Source: Nitrospirae bacterium RIFCSPLOW2_12_42_9 (GTDB taxonomy: Bacteria; Nitrospirota; 9FT-COMBO-42-15; HDB-SIOI813). Taken from it: a DNA stretch of 5,371 bases. Location: the NCBI GenBank assembly GCA_001805205.1, contig MHER01000164.1:1-5371 (forward strand), read 5' to 3'. Under the pieces are notes generated by a model. That model did no database searches. It saw only the letters and a program-made list of their open reading frames with translations, and had not been told where the DNA came from. This document shows, in pieces, positions 1 to 4,687 of this stretch (the stretch's first letter is position 1; each line of letters starts with the position of its first letter). Position numbers and translations under genes: made by a program.

Positions 1-371
1 CTTCTGCGATGACTACAGATGCTGGCGTTGATTTAGTCACTTATTCACCGCGCAACAAGCGAGCGTATACAATACAAGTCAAAACACAAGAGAAGCCAAC
101 TCCAGGTGGAGGCAAAGGAAAACTTGCTATCGGATGGTATCTCAATGAAACATCTCCGGCTGATTTGGTAGCGGTAACTGACTTGTCTACAGATTCAATG
201 TGGTTATTTACTCATTCTGAGTTTACGACATTTGCACAGCAACATTCGTCAAAGGGTATTTATCAGCTTTATATGTATGTAGATGAGACTATAAAAACCA
301 AAAAAGAAAAGGCATTAAAAAGCCAATTTAACGATTATCTCATTGAGAAAAGATTCAAAACATTTTTCTGA
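1..371 (+). CDS. PD-(D/E)XK (Mrr-like) nuclease-fold protein, 5'-partial
   Basis: The reading frame is open to the left window edge (codons from base 3), so the gene very probably starts outside; the ATG at 9 falls inside a conserved block and is unlikely to be the true start. Counting from that Met, residues 6-8 read GVD and residues 23-25 read QVK. A conserved Asp followed by a beta strand ending in QxK is the active-site layout of the Mrr-type variant of the PD-(D/E)XK nuclease fold, where Gln replaces the usual Glu. The block resembles the same region of the next gene (N/T-A-x-G-V/I-D ... Q-V-K), so the two look like diverged paralogues. The C-terminal part, rich in Lys and aromatics, ends with TGA only 12 bases before the next ATG, suggesting one transcript. 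Any N-terminal motif lies out of view. The fold assignment is inference from motifs; biological role (defence, repair or mobile element) is unknown. Confidence 0.6.
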   Translation, partial: SAMTTDAGVDLVTYSPRNKRAYTIQVKTQEKPTPGGGKGKLAIGWYLNETSPADLVAVTDLSTDSMWLFTHSEFTTFAQQHSSKGIYQLYMYVDETIKTKKEKALKSQFNDYLIEKRFKTFF

Positions 372-383
372 TTCACAGAATAT

Positions 384-656
384 ATGACGAAGAAACCATC
401 TCAAGTTGTCGGTAACGCAGGTTTATTTTATGTTTGCTATAAGCTTTCAATGCTTGGCTGGAACGTTATGCCAACTTCAAGAAATGCAAGAGGGATTGAT
501 GTTATGTGTTTCAGCATGGACGGAACACGAATGTTATCAGTGCAAGTTAAGTCTTTAAGCAAGAAAAATCCTGTTCCTATCGGAGTTGACCATGTATACG
601 GATTAAGCGATCGTCATATATTATGCCCTGATACATCCAACGTCCACTTACAATGA
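384..656 (+). CDS. Truncated PD-(D/E)XK-like protein, C-terminus replaced
   Basis: A 90-residue ORF beginning with ATG 12 bases after the preceding gene; no clear Shine-Dalgarno is visible, so coupling to the upstream stop is likely. Residues 9-67 match, from memory, a conserved uncharacterised family: VGNAG at 9-13, GWNVMPTSRNARGID at 25-39, then QVKSLSK at 54-60 and PVPIG at 63-67. Asp39 and Gln54-x-Lys56 form a Mrr-like PD-(D/E)XK active-site pattern. Family members normally continue after the PVPxG block for dozens of residues. Here the last 23 residues are instead the antisense reading of a different, minus-strand gene (577..780), so they are not native sequence. The product is probably a truncated, inactive or unstable protein, effectively a pseudogene. 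Family recognition is fairly secure; the nuclease role is inferred. Confidence 0.65.
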   Translation: MTKKPSQVVGNAGLFYVCYKLSMLGWNVMPTSRNARGIDVMCFSMDGTRMLSVQVKSLSKKNPVPIGVDHVYGLSDRHILCPDTSNVHLQ

Positions 657-780
657 CAGTGTCTGTGCTTGTTGCCCCAAACTGGGCAACAAGCTCTTGA
701 TTAGTATCAAGAAATTTTTCCTGTTTTATGGGATTTCCGTCATTGTAGTACAACGGGAGCAGGATTTCGAATCTGACCAT
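577..780 (-). CDS. Conserved hypothetical protein, C-terminally truncated
   Basis: This 67-residue minus-strand frame is not a shadow: residues 1-63 carry a recognisable conserved but uncharacterised family signature, FEILLPLYYNDG at 4-15, FGATSTDT at 34-41, GRWMYQG at 46-52 and YDDRLIRI at 55-62. The ATG at 780 fits the family N-terminus, with a GAGG ribosome binding site 12 bases upstream. It starts inside the end of the gene at 740..970 (41-base overlap), implying translational coupling in a two-gene operon. Homologues, as I recall them, continue beyond the last conserved segment, but here only five residues (HGQLR) follow before the stop. Those final codons are antisense to the plus-strand nuclease-like gene, so the C-terminal part has been lost at a junction near 585-594. 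Function is unknown; no catalytic motif or membrane segment is evident. It is probably a gene remnant, though it might still be expressed. Confidence 0.6.
   Translation of the reverse strand: MVRFEILLPLYYNDGNPIKQEKFLDTNQELVAQFGATSTDTVIVSGRWMYQGIIYDDRLIRIHGQLR
667..694. repeat. Perfect 11-bp inverted repeat inside a coding region
   Basis: The arms GCTTGTTGCCC (667-677) and GGGCAACAAGC (684-694) are exact reverse complements around a six-base loop. The element lies inside the minus-strand gene at 577..780 and encodes part of its conserved LVAQFGATS segment. Neither strand has a T-tract after it, so it is not a typical intrinsic terminator. It may be a by-product of the protein sequence or an RNA hairpin or recombination site; the sequence alone does not decide. 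Confidence 0.55.
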
Positions 781-970
781 GAGATATGGTTACCTCGTCA
801 TCTGTAGCACGGCGATAGGATATATGCAGTTCATCAAGAATTTGTAGGCCAGAAAGAGGAACTCCATATACCTCATTTGGAAAACTTATAACTTTAGATT
901 TTGTGGCAAGTTCATAGTAACCCTTCACCTGATCTTCTTTGCTATTAAACTTTATATATATGATATTCAT
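740..970 (-). CDS. Conserved hypothetical protein, first gene of a minus-strand pair
   Basis: A 76-residue protein that appears full length. It resembles, from memory, a conserved uncharacterised bacterial family with the pattern FNSKEDQVKGYYELAT (8-23), SFPNEVYGVP (29-38), a LDELHISYRRATDDEV stretch (45-60) and a C-terminal RNPAPVVLQ (68-76). No catalytic residues, signal peptide or transmembrane helix are visible; it looks like a small soluble alpha/beta protein. The start ATG at 970 fits the family N-terminus, but no Shine-Dalgarno is visible upstream; a possible promoter lies at 1002-1030. Its 3' end overlaps the start of 577..780 by 41 bases, so the two products were probably translated together and may act together. 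The downstream partner is truncated, so any joint function may be lost here. Function unknown; confidence that the gene is real comes from the coherent family-like sequence. Confidence 0.65.
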   Translation of the reverse strand: MNIIYIKFNSKEDQVKGYYELATKSKVISFPNEVYGVPLSGLQILDELHISYRRATDDEVTISHGQIRNPAPVVLQ

Positions 971-1001
971 TTAAATGCAGCAGAAAATTTTATACAATTT
1001 C

Positions 1002-1030
1002 AAGATACCAGAGGGAGCAAAAGAAGTCAA
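1002..1030 (-). promoter_or_regulatory. Candidate sigma-70 promoter for the small-gene pair
   Basis: On the minus strand TTGACT (plus-strand 1025-1030; 5 of 6 to the -35 consensus) is followed after 17 bases by TATCTT (1002-1007; 4 of 6 to the -10 consensus). Transcription would start about 25 bases before the ATG at 970. The spacing is ideal but the -10 match is modest, so this is a plausible prediction only. Confidence 0.35.
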
Positions 1031-1044
1031 CACGGGGATTTAGC

Positions 1045-1074
1045 TTGCCACCCCCCAGTTTTTCTGAGGGGCAA
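1045..1074. repeat. Imperfect hairpin in the intergenic gap
   Basis: TTGCC (1045-1049) pairs with GGCAA (1070-1074), and inside it CAG (1056-1058) pairs with CTG (1064-1066) around a TTTTT loop, with C/G pairs and a bulge between. No T-tract follows on either strand, so it is not a clear terminator. It may be a structured RNA element or chance pairing of a C-run with a G-run. Confidence 0.3.
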
Positions 1075-1141
1075 CAACACTGCTTGGTAAAAAGTATAAT
1101 GCAGGCGAATCTGAGATAGCAGAATGCCTCCAACTGTTGAA

Positions 1142-1201
1142 ATTACTTATACTTATATGTAGGTGTAACTCACAAAGTATAGAAAGAACTTTATAAGTAA
1201 T
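1142..1201. repeat. Nested AT-rich inverted repeats
   Basis: ATTACTTATA (1142-1151) and TATAAGTAAT (1192-1201) are exact 10-bp inverted copies 40 bases apart. Within them TATACTT (1149-1155) and AAGTATA (1175-1181) form a second inverted pair, and ACTTAT occurs twice in a row at 1145-1156. The layout could reflect a protein-binding region, ends of a degraded small mobile element, or low-complexity AT sequence. No transposase or target duplication is seen. Confidence 0.4.
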
Positions 1202-1284
1202 CGTTCGTGAAATTAATCTGCTGAGGAATATACAACATTTTTAAAGGTGGTCTGGATATTATTATTGTTTTCTTTTTATCAATT

Positions 1285-2463
1285 TTATACATACTGCCCT
1301 GCTGCATATCCTGATGCCCATGCCCAGTGAAGGTTGTATCCTCCAAGTTGTCCGGTCACATCAACGACCTCACCGATGAAATATAGTCCCGGAATATTTT
1401 TTGCCTCCATCGTCTTTGATGATAACTCATCTGTGTCAACTCCGCCGCAGGTGATCTCAGCCTTTCTATACCCTTCTGTACCAGCCGGTTTTATAATCCA
1501 GTTCCGGAGTTTCTGCGCTATACTTCTAAGTTCTTTAACGGAATATTGATTCATTGGTTTTGATCCCGCATACTTCTCACACCATGTATGGGCAAAGCGT
1601 TTTGGGAGAAAGCCTGAGAGAAGATTTTCCATCTCTACTTTACTCTGATGCCTTATCCGGAACATTTCATAGACATCCGTATCAGGCAACAGATTGATCC
1701 TGATTTCATCACCATTCTCCCAGTAAGATGAGATATTAAGGATTGCAGGCCCGCTCAGGCCACGATGTGTAAACAGAATATCCCCCCTGAATTCGGTTCC
1801 TTTACAACTGACCTTTGTATTCATGGAAATCCCGCTCAATTCTCTGAATGTCTTCAGGTCACCCGGACTAAGTTTAAATGGCACAAGTGCAGGCTTTAGT
1901 GAGGTAACTCTAACACCAAACTGTCTGGCCACCCTGTAACCAATATCAGTTGCACCTAATTCAGGATAAGATATTCCACCTGTTGCAATCACAAGCGACC
2001 TTGATTCTATCATGCCATTATCTGATAATACTTTAAAAGGACTCACAGGCATATCATCCCGCTTTATTTTTTTAATGAGGCAATTCAACCGTATATCAAC
2101 ACCTGCATCATTACACTCTTTTATAAGCATATTTATTATCTCTCTTGAACTACCATTGCAGAATAATTGGCCTTCCTCCTTTTCATAATATTTGATCCTA
2201 TGTTTTTTAATCATACTGATAAAATCTTGCGGTGTGAAACAGGAAAGGGCAGATTTACAGAAATGGGGATTTTGAGACAGGAAGTTTTCTGAGTTTAAAT
2301 TTATATTTGTAAAATTACAGTGCCCTCCTCCGGATATGCGGATTTTATTCCCTATACTCTTTGAATGGTCCAGAACAAGGACCTTGCGGCCCCGTTTTCC
2401 AGCCTCTATTGCACACATTAAACCAGAGGCCCCTGCTCCTATTATTATTACATCATATTTCAT
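1285..2463 (-). CDS. NAD(P)/FAD-dependent oxidoreductase, HI0933/YhiN/BaiN family
   Basis: A 392-residue flavoprotein of the normal length for this family (HI0933-like; E. coli YhiN; the clostridial bile-acid reductase BaiN is a member). The N-terminal Rossmann motif GAGASG (9-14) binds FAD; the family signature GGGxCNFTN follows at 45-53, with His48 where Arg is usual. ATGG (160-163) is the second dinucleotide contact region, and the C-terminal FAD region has CGGVD, GLYFIGEVVD (359-368) and GGYN (374-377). It should be a soluble cytoplasmic redox enzyme; its substrate cannot be read from the sequence and bile-acid chemistry should not be assumed. I chose ATG 2463 because MKYDVIIIGAG is the usual family start; the in-frame ATG at 2490 would add nine non-conserved residues and lies in the loop of a terminator hairpin. 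Neither start has a good Shine-Dalgarno. No own promoter is evident, so expression may come by readthrough from the Cys-rich gene. Confidence 0.92.
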   Translation of the reverse strand: MKYDVIIIGAGASGLMCAIEAGKRGRKVLVLDHSKSIGNKIRISGGGHCNFTNINLNSENFLSQNPHFCKSALSCFTPQDFISMIKKHRIKYYEKEEGQLFCNGSSREIINMLIKECNDAGVDIRLNCLIKKIKRDDMPVSPFKVLSDNGMIESRSLVIATGGISYPELGATDIGYRVARQFGVRVTSLKPALVPFKLSPGDLKTFRELSGISMNTKVSCKGTEFRGDILFTHRGLSGPAILNISSYWENGDEIRINLLPDTDVYEMFRIRHQSKVEMENLLSGFLPKRFAHTWCEKYAGSKPMNQYSVKELRSIAQKLRNWIIKPAGTEGYRKAEITCGGVDTDELSSKTMEAKNIPGLYFIGEVVDVTGQLGGYNLHWAWASGYAAGQYV

Positions 2464-2474
2464 AGGTACATAAC

Positions 2475-2505
2475 AAAAAAGGTTGGCCATCTGAAATAGC
2501 CAACC
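2475..2505 (-). terminator. Intrinsic terminator after the Cys-rich gene
   Basis: Read on the minus strand, GGTTGGC (2505-2499) and GCCAACC (2487-2481) form a perfect 7-bp stem with an 11-base loop, directly followed by TTTTTT (2480-2475). This is a canonical Rho-independent terminator, 32 bases after the stop codon of the Cys-rich gene and only 11 bases before the flavoprotein start at 2463. It either ends a monocistronic microprotein transcript or attenuates transcription into the flavoprotein gene. Confidence 0.75.
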
Positions 2506-2536
2506 CTAATTGGATATTAATCCTGAATCGTAAATC

Positions 2537-2644
2537 TCATTTACATGTGCACTCTACTGCCTTTTTCCTGCAGCCTGAGCAGACACCATTTTTAATCTCT
2601 TTCCCGCACACCTTGCAAGGTGAACAACCGCATGTCTGACACAT
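2537..2644 (-). CDS. Cys-rich 35-residue putative metal-binding microprotein
   Basis: A small gene with strong supporting signals. The product has nine cysteines in 35 residues (2, 5, 7, 10, 13, 22, 25, 32, 34). It starts MCQTCGCSPC, then has CKVCG (10-14) and CSGC (22-25), so CxxC-x8-CxxC resembles a small zinc ribbon flanked by further Cys pairs. A run of Gs (AAGGGGGG on the minus strand) about seven bases before ATG 2644 is a strong ribosome binding site. A near-consensus promoter lies at 2695-2724 and an intrinsic terminator at 2475-2505, making a compact single-gene unit. I recall similar MC-x-TCGC proteins annotated as hypothetical in environmental bacteria, but know of no tested function. 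Zinc or other soft-metal binding, or a redox role, is inference from cysteine spacing. No signal peptide or membrane segment is present. It reads away from the PilZ gene and towards the flavoprotein gene. Confidence 0.8.
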   Translation of the reverse strand: MCQTCGCSPCKVCGKEIKNGVCSGCRKKAVECTCK

Positions 2645-2694
2645 ATCATCCACCCCCCTTCTGTTTATTGTTATTGCCTGATTGAAGCAAATAT

Positions 2695-2724
2695 ATTTTA
2701 ATCCTCTATTGTCTTACACGTCAA
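2695..2724 (-). promoter_or_regulatory. Sigma-70 type promoter for the Cys-rich gene
   Basis: Minus-strand TTGACG (2724-2719; 5 of 6 to consensus) and TAAAAT (2700-2695; 5 of 6) are separated by 18 bases. The start of transcription would fall near 2688, giving a leader of about 44 bases ending in the G-rich ribosome binding site. Its -35 box abuts the first copy of a 14-bp direct repeat (2724-2737), a possible regulator site shared with the divergent PilZ gene. Confidence 0.55.
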
Positions 2725-2756
2725 TAATTAAGATTTGACAACATAATTAAGATTTG
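2724..2756 (+). repeat. 14-bp direct repeat in the divergent promoter region
   Basis: ATAATTAAGATTTG occurs exactly at 2724-2737 and again at 2743-2756, a 19-base period. It lies between the promoter of the Cys-rich gene and the start of the PilZ gene. Two near-helical-turn copies could be an operator for a shared regulator; a recent small tandem duplication in AT-rich DNA is the alternative. Confidence 0.5.
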
Positions 2757-2759
2757 CCA

Positions 2760-2766
2760 GGGAGGG
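2760..2766 (+). promoter_or_regulatory. Ribosome binding site deciding the PilZ start
   Basis: GGGAGGG is the only good Shine-Dalgarno near the PilZ gene. It sits 11 bases before TTG 2778 and 23 before ATG 2790, so it favours the TTG start and excludes the in-frame TTG at 2754, which precedes it. Confidence 0.5.
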
Positions 2767-2777
2767 CATCAATTTAC

Positions 2778-3161
2778 TTGACTACTTTCATGCAAAATAG
2801 TAGTCTAATATCTGTGAATGAGAAACGTAAATTCCCCCGCTATGGTATAGCTTCTATAGCAGAGATATCCATTCCAGATTCAGATGAAACATATGATGCG
2901 TTTATAAGCAGCATCAGCAGAGGTGGAATAGGTGTCTATTCTCAGCAGAAAATGGAAATTGGGCAGGATCTTAATGTTAAGATAAGCTTCCTGCAGACCA
3001 ATGGTAATGAAGAGATTACTGAGATAATACCGGGAAGGATTGTATGGGTAAAGGAGTTTCACGGTAATTATGTAGTTGGTATAGCCTTTGCCACGATGGA
3101 CAGTCTGAAGCATTCAAAAATACTCAGTTATATAGAAGCTGCTGCCCACGGCTCAGCATAA
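2778..3161 (+). CDS. PilZ domain protein, putative c-di-GMP receptor
   Basis: A single-domain PilZ protein, 127 residues from the chosen TTG start. PilZ domains bind cyclic di-GMP through an RxxxR loop and a following (D/N)xSxxG motif. Here RxxxR is present (RKFPR, residues 17-21, after NEK). The second motif reads SISRGG (45-50), with Ser replacing the usual Asp/Asn. The rest of the beta barrel is typical, including GRIVWV (about 86-91) and VGIAF (100-104). It has no signal peptide, membrane helix or output domain, so it would act in the cytosol on a partner protein. The TTG at 2778 is favoured by GGGAGGG at 2760-2766; ATG 2790 (123 residues) is the main alternative. The aldehyde dehydrogenase gene follows after 93 bases on the same strand. 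A role in exopolysaccharide control is suggested by bcsG nearby. Domain call is firm; ligand binding is probable but weakened by the Ser substitution. Confidence 0.85.
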   Translation: MTTFMQNSSLISVNEKRKFPRYGIASIAEISIPDSDETYDAFISSISRGGIGVYSQQKMEIGQDLNVKISFLQTNGNEEITEIIPGRIVWVKEFHGNYVVGIAFATMDSLKHSKILSYIEAAAHGSA

Positions 3162-3190
3162 CCACAAAAATAACCATTAAATATTGAAAA

Positions 3191-3215
3191 ACTACAGGAA
3201 TAGCAAAACTGTAGT
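3191..3215. repeat. 7-bp inverted repeat upstream of the aldehyde dehydrogenase
   Basis: ACTACAG (3191-3197) and CTGTAGT (3209-3215) are perfect inverted copies around an 11-base loop, between the PilZ stop and the aldehyde dehydrogenase start. On the plus strand no T-tract follows, so it does not look like a terminator for PilZ; on the minus strand four Ts follow the stem, but no minus-strand gene runs into it. It could be an operator or leader hairpin. Confidence 0.35.
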
Positions 3216-3242
3216 GTGTTGAATCCTGTAGGCTCTTATAAC

Positions 3243-3246
3243 AGGG
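3243..3246 (+). promoter_or_regulatory. Ribosome binding site deciding the aldehyde dehydrogenase start
   Basis: AGGG lies eight bases before ATG 3255, an ideal spacing. The upstream in-frame GTG (3216) and TTG (3219) have no suitably placed Shine-Dalgarno and adjoin the inverted repeat at 3191-3215; ATG 3267 has AGGA only three bases away. Confidence 0.45.
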
Positions 3247-3254
3247 CAACTAAT

Positions 3255-4673
3255 ATGCAAGGAAAGATGTTGATAAATGGTGAGTGGAGAGAATCCGGCA
3301 ACAACTCCATTCATGTTCATGCACCATTTGATGGAAGATTAATAGGGTCATTACCTGAGGCATCAGGGACTGATGTAAATGATGCAGTAACTGCAGCTTA
3401 TAATGCGTTCAATAAAAACAGATTATATCCTCATGAAAGATATGAAATACTCTTAAATACCTCAAGACTCCTTGAAGAAAACAGAGAGATAATTGCACGA
3501 ACACTTTCCGGGGAGGCAGGAAAACCAATACGCGATGCAAGGCTTGAGGTAAACAGGTCCATACAGACATTCATAATCTCGGCAGAAGAGGCTAAGAGGA
3601 TACATGGAGAAGGAGTGCCTGTTGAGGCATCAAAGGGCTCAGAAAACAGGGTTGCATTTACCATCAGAGTCCCTGTAGGTCCTATATGTGCCATATCACC
3701 TTTCAACTTTCCCCTTAATCTCGTTGCCCATAAGGTTGGACCTGCAATAGCAGCAGGTAATACTGTTGTGCTTAAACCATCAAGCCTGACTCCATTCACT
3801 GCCATACACCTTGGCGGGATAATGTTGAAGGCCGGTCTTCCTCCAGGCCATCTTAATATCATTTTTGGTTCTGGCAGTAAGGTGGGAGAACAGTTATTAG
3901 CAGACATGAGGTTTGCATTATATACATTTACAGGAAGCCCTTCTGTTGGAAGACGTATTAAAGAAGCCATTGGACTCAGACGTGCAATACTTGAGCTTGG
4001 TTCAAACTCTGCAACAATAATACATAATGATACTGATATACAGAAGGCATCGCAGGCATGTGTTCGTGCAGGTTTTGCATATGCAGGCCAGGTCTGCATA
4101 TCCCTGCAACGCCTGTTGATACACAGAGAAATTAAAGATAAATTTCTTGATTCATTCATTCCTGCTGTGAAGGGCCTTAAGGTTGGCAACCCATTTGAAG
4201 AAGATATAGATGTCGGACCAATGATCTCAGAAGACGCAGCAATTCGTGCTGAGGAATGGATAACAGAGGCAGTATCAAAAGGGGCAAGACTCCTTACAGG
4301 CGGTGTCCGCAAAGGTAATATTGTCCTACCCACAGTGCTAACAAATGTAGACAAGTCAATGAAGGTAGTATGTTCTGAGGTATTTGCGCCTGTGGTTACT
4401 ATTCAGGAATACAGCTCTATCGAAGAGGCAATTAACATGGTCAATGACTCTGAATACGGATTACAGGCAGGGATATTTACTTCAGATATCAAGAATGCCT
4501 TTGAGGTAGCAAAAAAAGCCCGGGTTGGCGGTGTAATGATCAATGATACATCTATGTACCGTGTGGATGCCATGCCATATGGCGGTGTAAAATCGAGCGG
4601 CATTGGCCGGGAAGGTCCCGGATATGCAATAGAAGAGATGACAGATCTAAAGATCATCGTCTTTAACCTGTAA
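3255..4673 (+). CDS. NAD(P)-dependent aldehyde dehydrogenase, lactaldehyde/GAPN-like group
   Basis: A complete 472-residue member of the aldehyde dehydrogenase superfamily, which oxidises aldehydes to acids with NAD(P)+ in the cytosol. From ATG 3255 the oxyanion-hole Asn is N151 in SPFNFP, the cofactor-binding Lys is K174 in VLKPSS, the nucleotide-loop motif FTGSPSVG is 225-232, the general base is E247 in LELGSNS, the nucleophile is C281 in GQVCIS, and E375 lies in SEVFAP. All are intact, so it should be active. The LELGSNSATII form and overall length point to the group including archaeal lactaldehyde dehydrogenase and non-phosphorylating glyceraldehyde-3-phosphate dehydrogenase (also rhizobial y4uC-like proteins); the true substrate is not deducible. 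An in-frame GTG at 3216 would add 13 non-conserved residues; ATG 3255 has a well-placed AGGG. The gene converges on bcsG with 14 bases between stop codons and no obvious intrinsic terminator between them. Cotranscription with PilZ is possible but unproven. Confidence 0.92.
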   Translation: MQGKMLINGEWRESGNNSIHVHAPFDGRLIGSLPEASGTDVNDAVTAAYNAFNKNRLYPHERYEILLNTSRLLEENREIIARTLSGEAGKPIRDARLEVNRSIQTFIISAEEAKRIHGEGVPVEASKGSENRVAFTIRVPVGPICAISPFNFPLNLVAHKVGPAIAAGNTVVLKPSSLTPFTAIHLGGIMLKAGLPPGHLNIIFGSGSKVGEQLLADMRFALYTFTGSPSVGRRIKEAIGLRRAILELGSNSATIIHNDTDIQKASQACVRAGFAYAGQVCISLQRLLIHREIKDKFLDSFIPAVKGLKVGNPFEEDIDVGPMISEDAAIRAEEWITEAVSKGARLLTGGVRKGNIVLPTVLTNVDKSMKVVCSEVFAPVVTIQEYSSIEEAINMVNDSEYGLQAGIFTSDIKNAFEVAKKARVGGVMINDTSMYRVDAMPYGGVKSSGIGREGPGYAIEEMTDLKIIVFNL

Positions 4674-4687
4674 TCAATTTGAGGACC

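Larger units (their letters stand above)
971..1284. other. 314-base intergenic region without a supported gene
   Basis: This gap separates the minus-strand small-gene pair from the end of the flavoprotein gene. I see a candidate minus-strand promoter (1002-1030), an imperfect hairpin (1045-1074) and a set of AT-rich inverted repeats (1142-1201), but no tRNA, rRNA or convincing protein gene. A 22-codon plus-strand ORF at 974-1042 has no ribosome binding site. No hairpin with a T-tract follows the flavoprotein stop at 1285, so where that transcript ends is unclear. Confidence 0.6.

Noticed and set aside
974..1042. 22-codon plus-strand ORF starting ATGCAGCAG in the intergenic gap
   Set aside because: No ribosome binding site, no recognisable family, and it overlaps the likely promoter of the minus-strand pair.
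1095..1100. TATAAT on the plus strand as a -10 box
   Set aside because: No -35-like hexamer or extended -10 precedes it and no plus-strand gene follows.
1334..1549. 71-residue plus-strand ORF
   Set aside because: Antisense to the conserved C-terminal FAD-binding region of the flavoprotein.
2735..2740. Plus-strand TTGACA as a -35 box for the PilZ gene
   Set aside because: A perfect hexamer, but no -10-like sequence follows at 16-18 bases; that region is the G-rich ribosome binding site.
2880..3113. 77-residue minus-strand ORF
   Set aside because: Antisense to the PilZ domain and lacking family-like sequence or a ribosome binding site.
3431..4354. 307-residue open frame on the minus strand
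   Set aside because: It lies wholly antisense to the aldehyde dehydrogenase, whose conserved catalytic motifs show the true frame; its translation has no recognisable domain.
4403..4657. 84-residue minus-strand ORF
   Set aside because: Antisense shadow of the conserved C-terminus of the aldehyde dehydrogenase.
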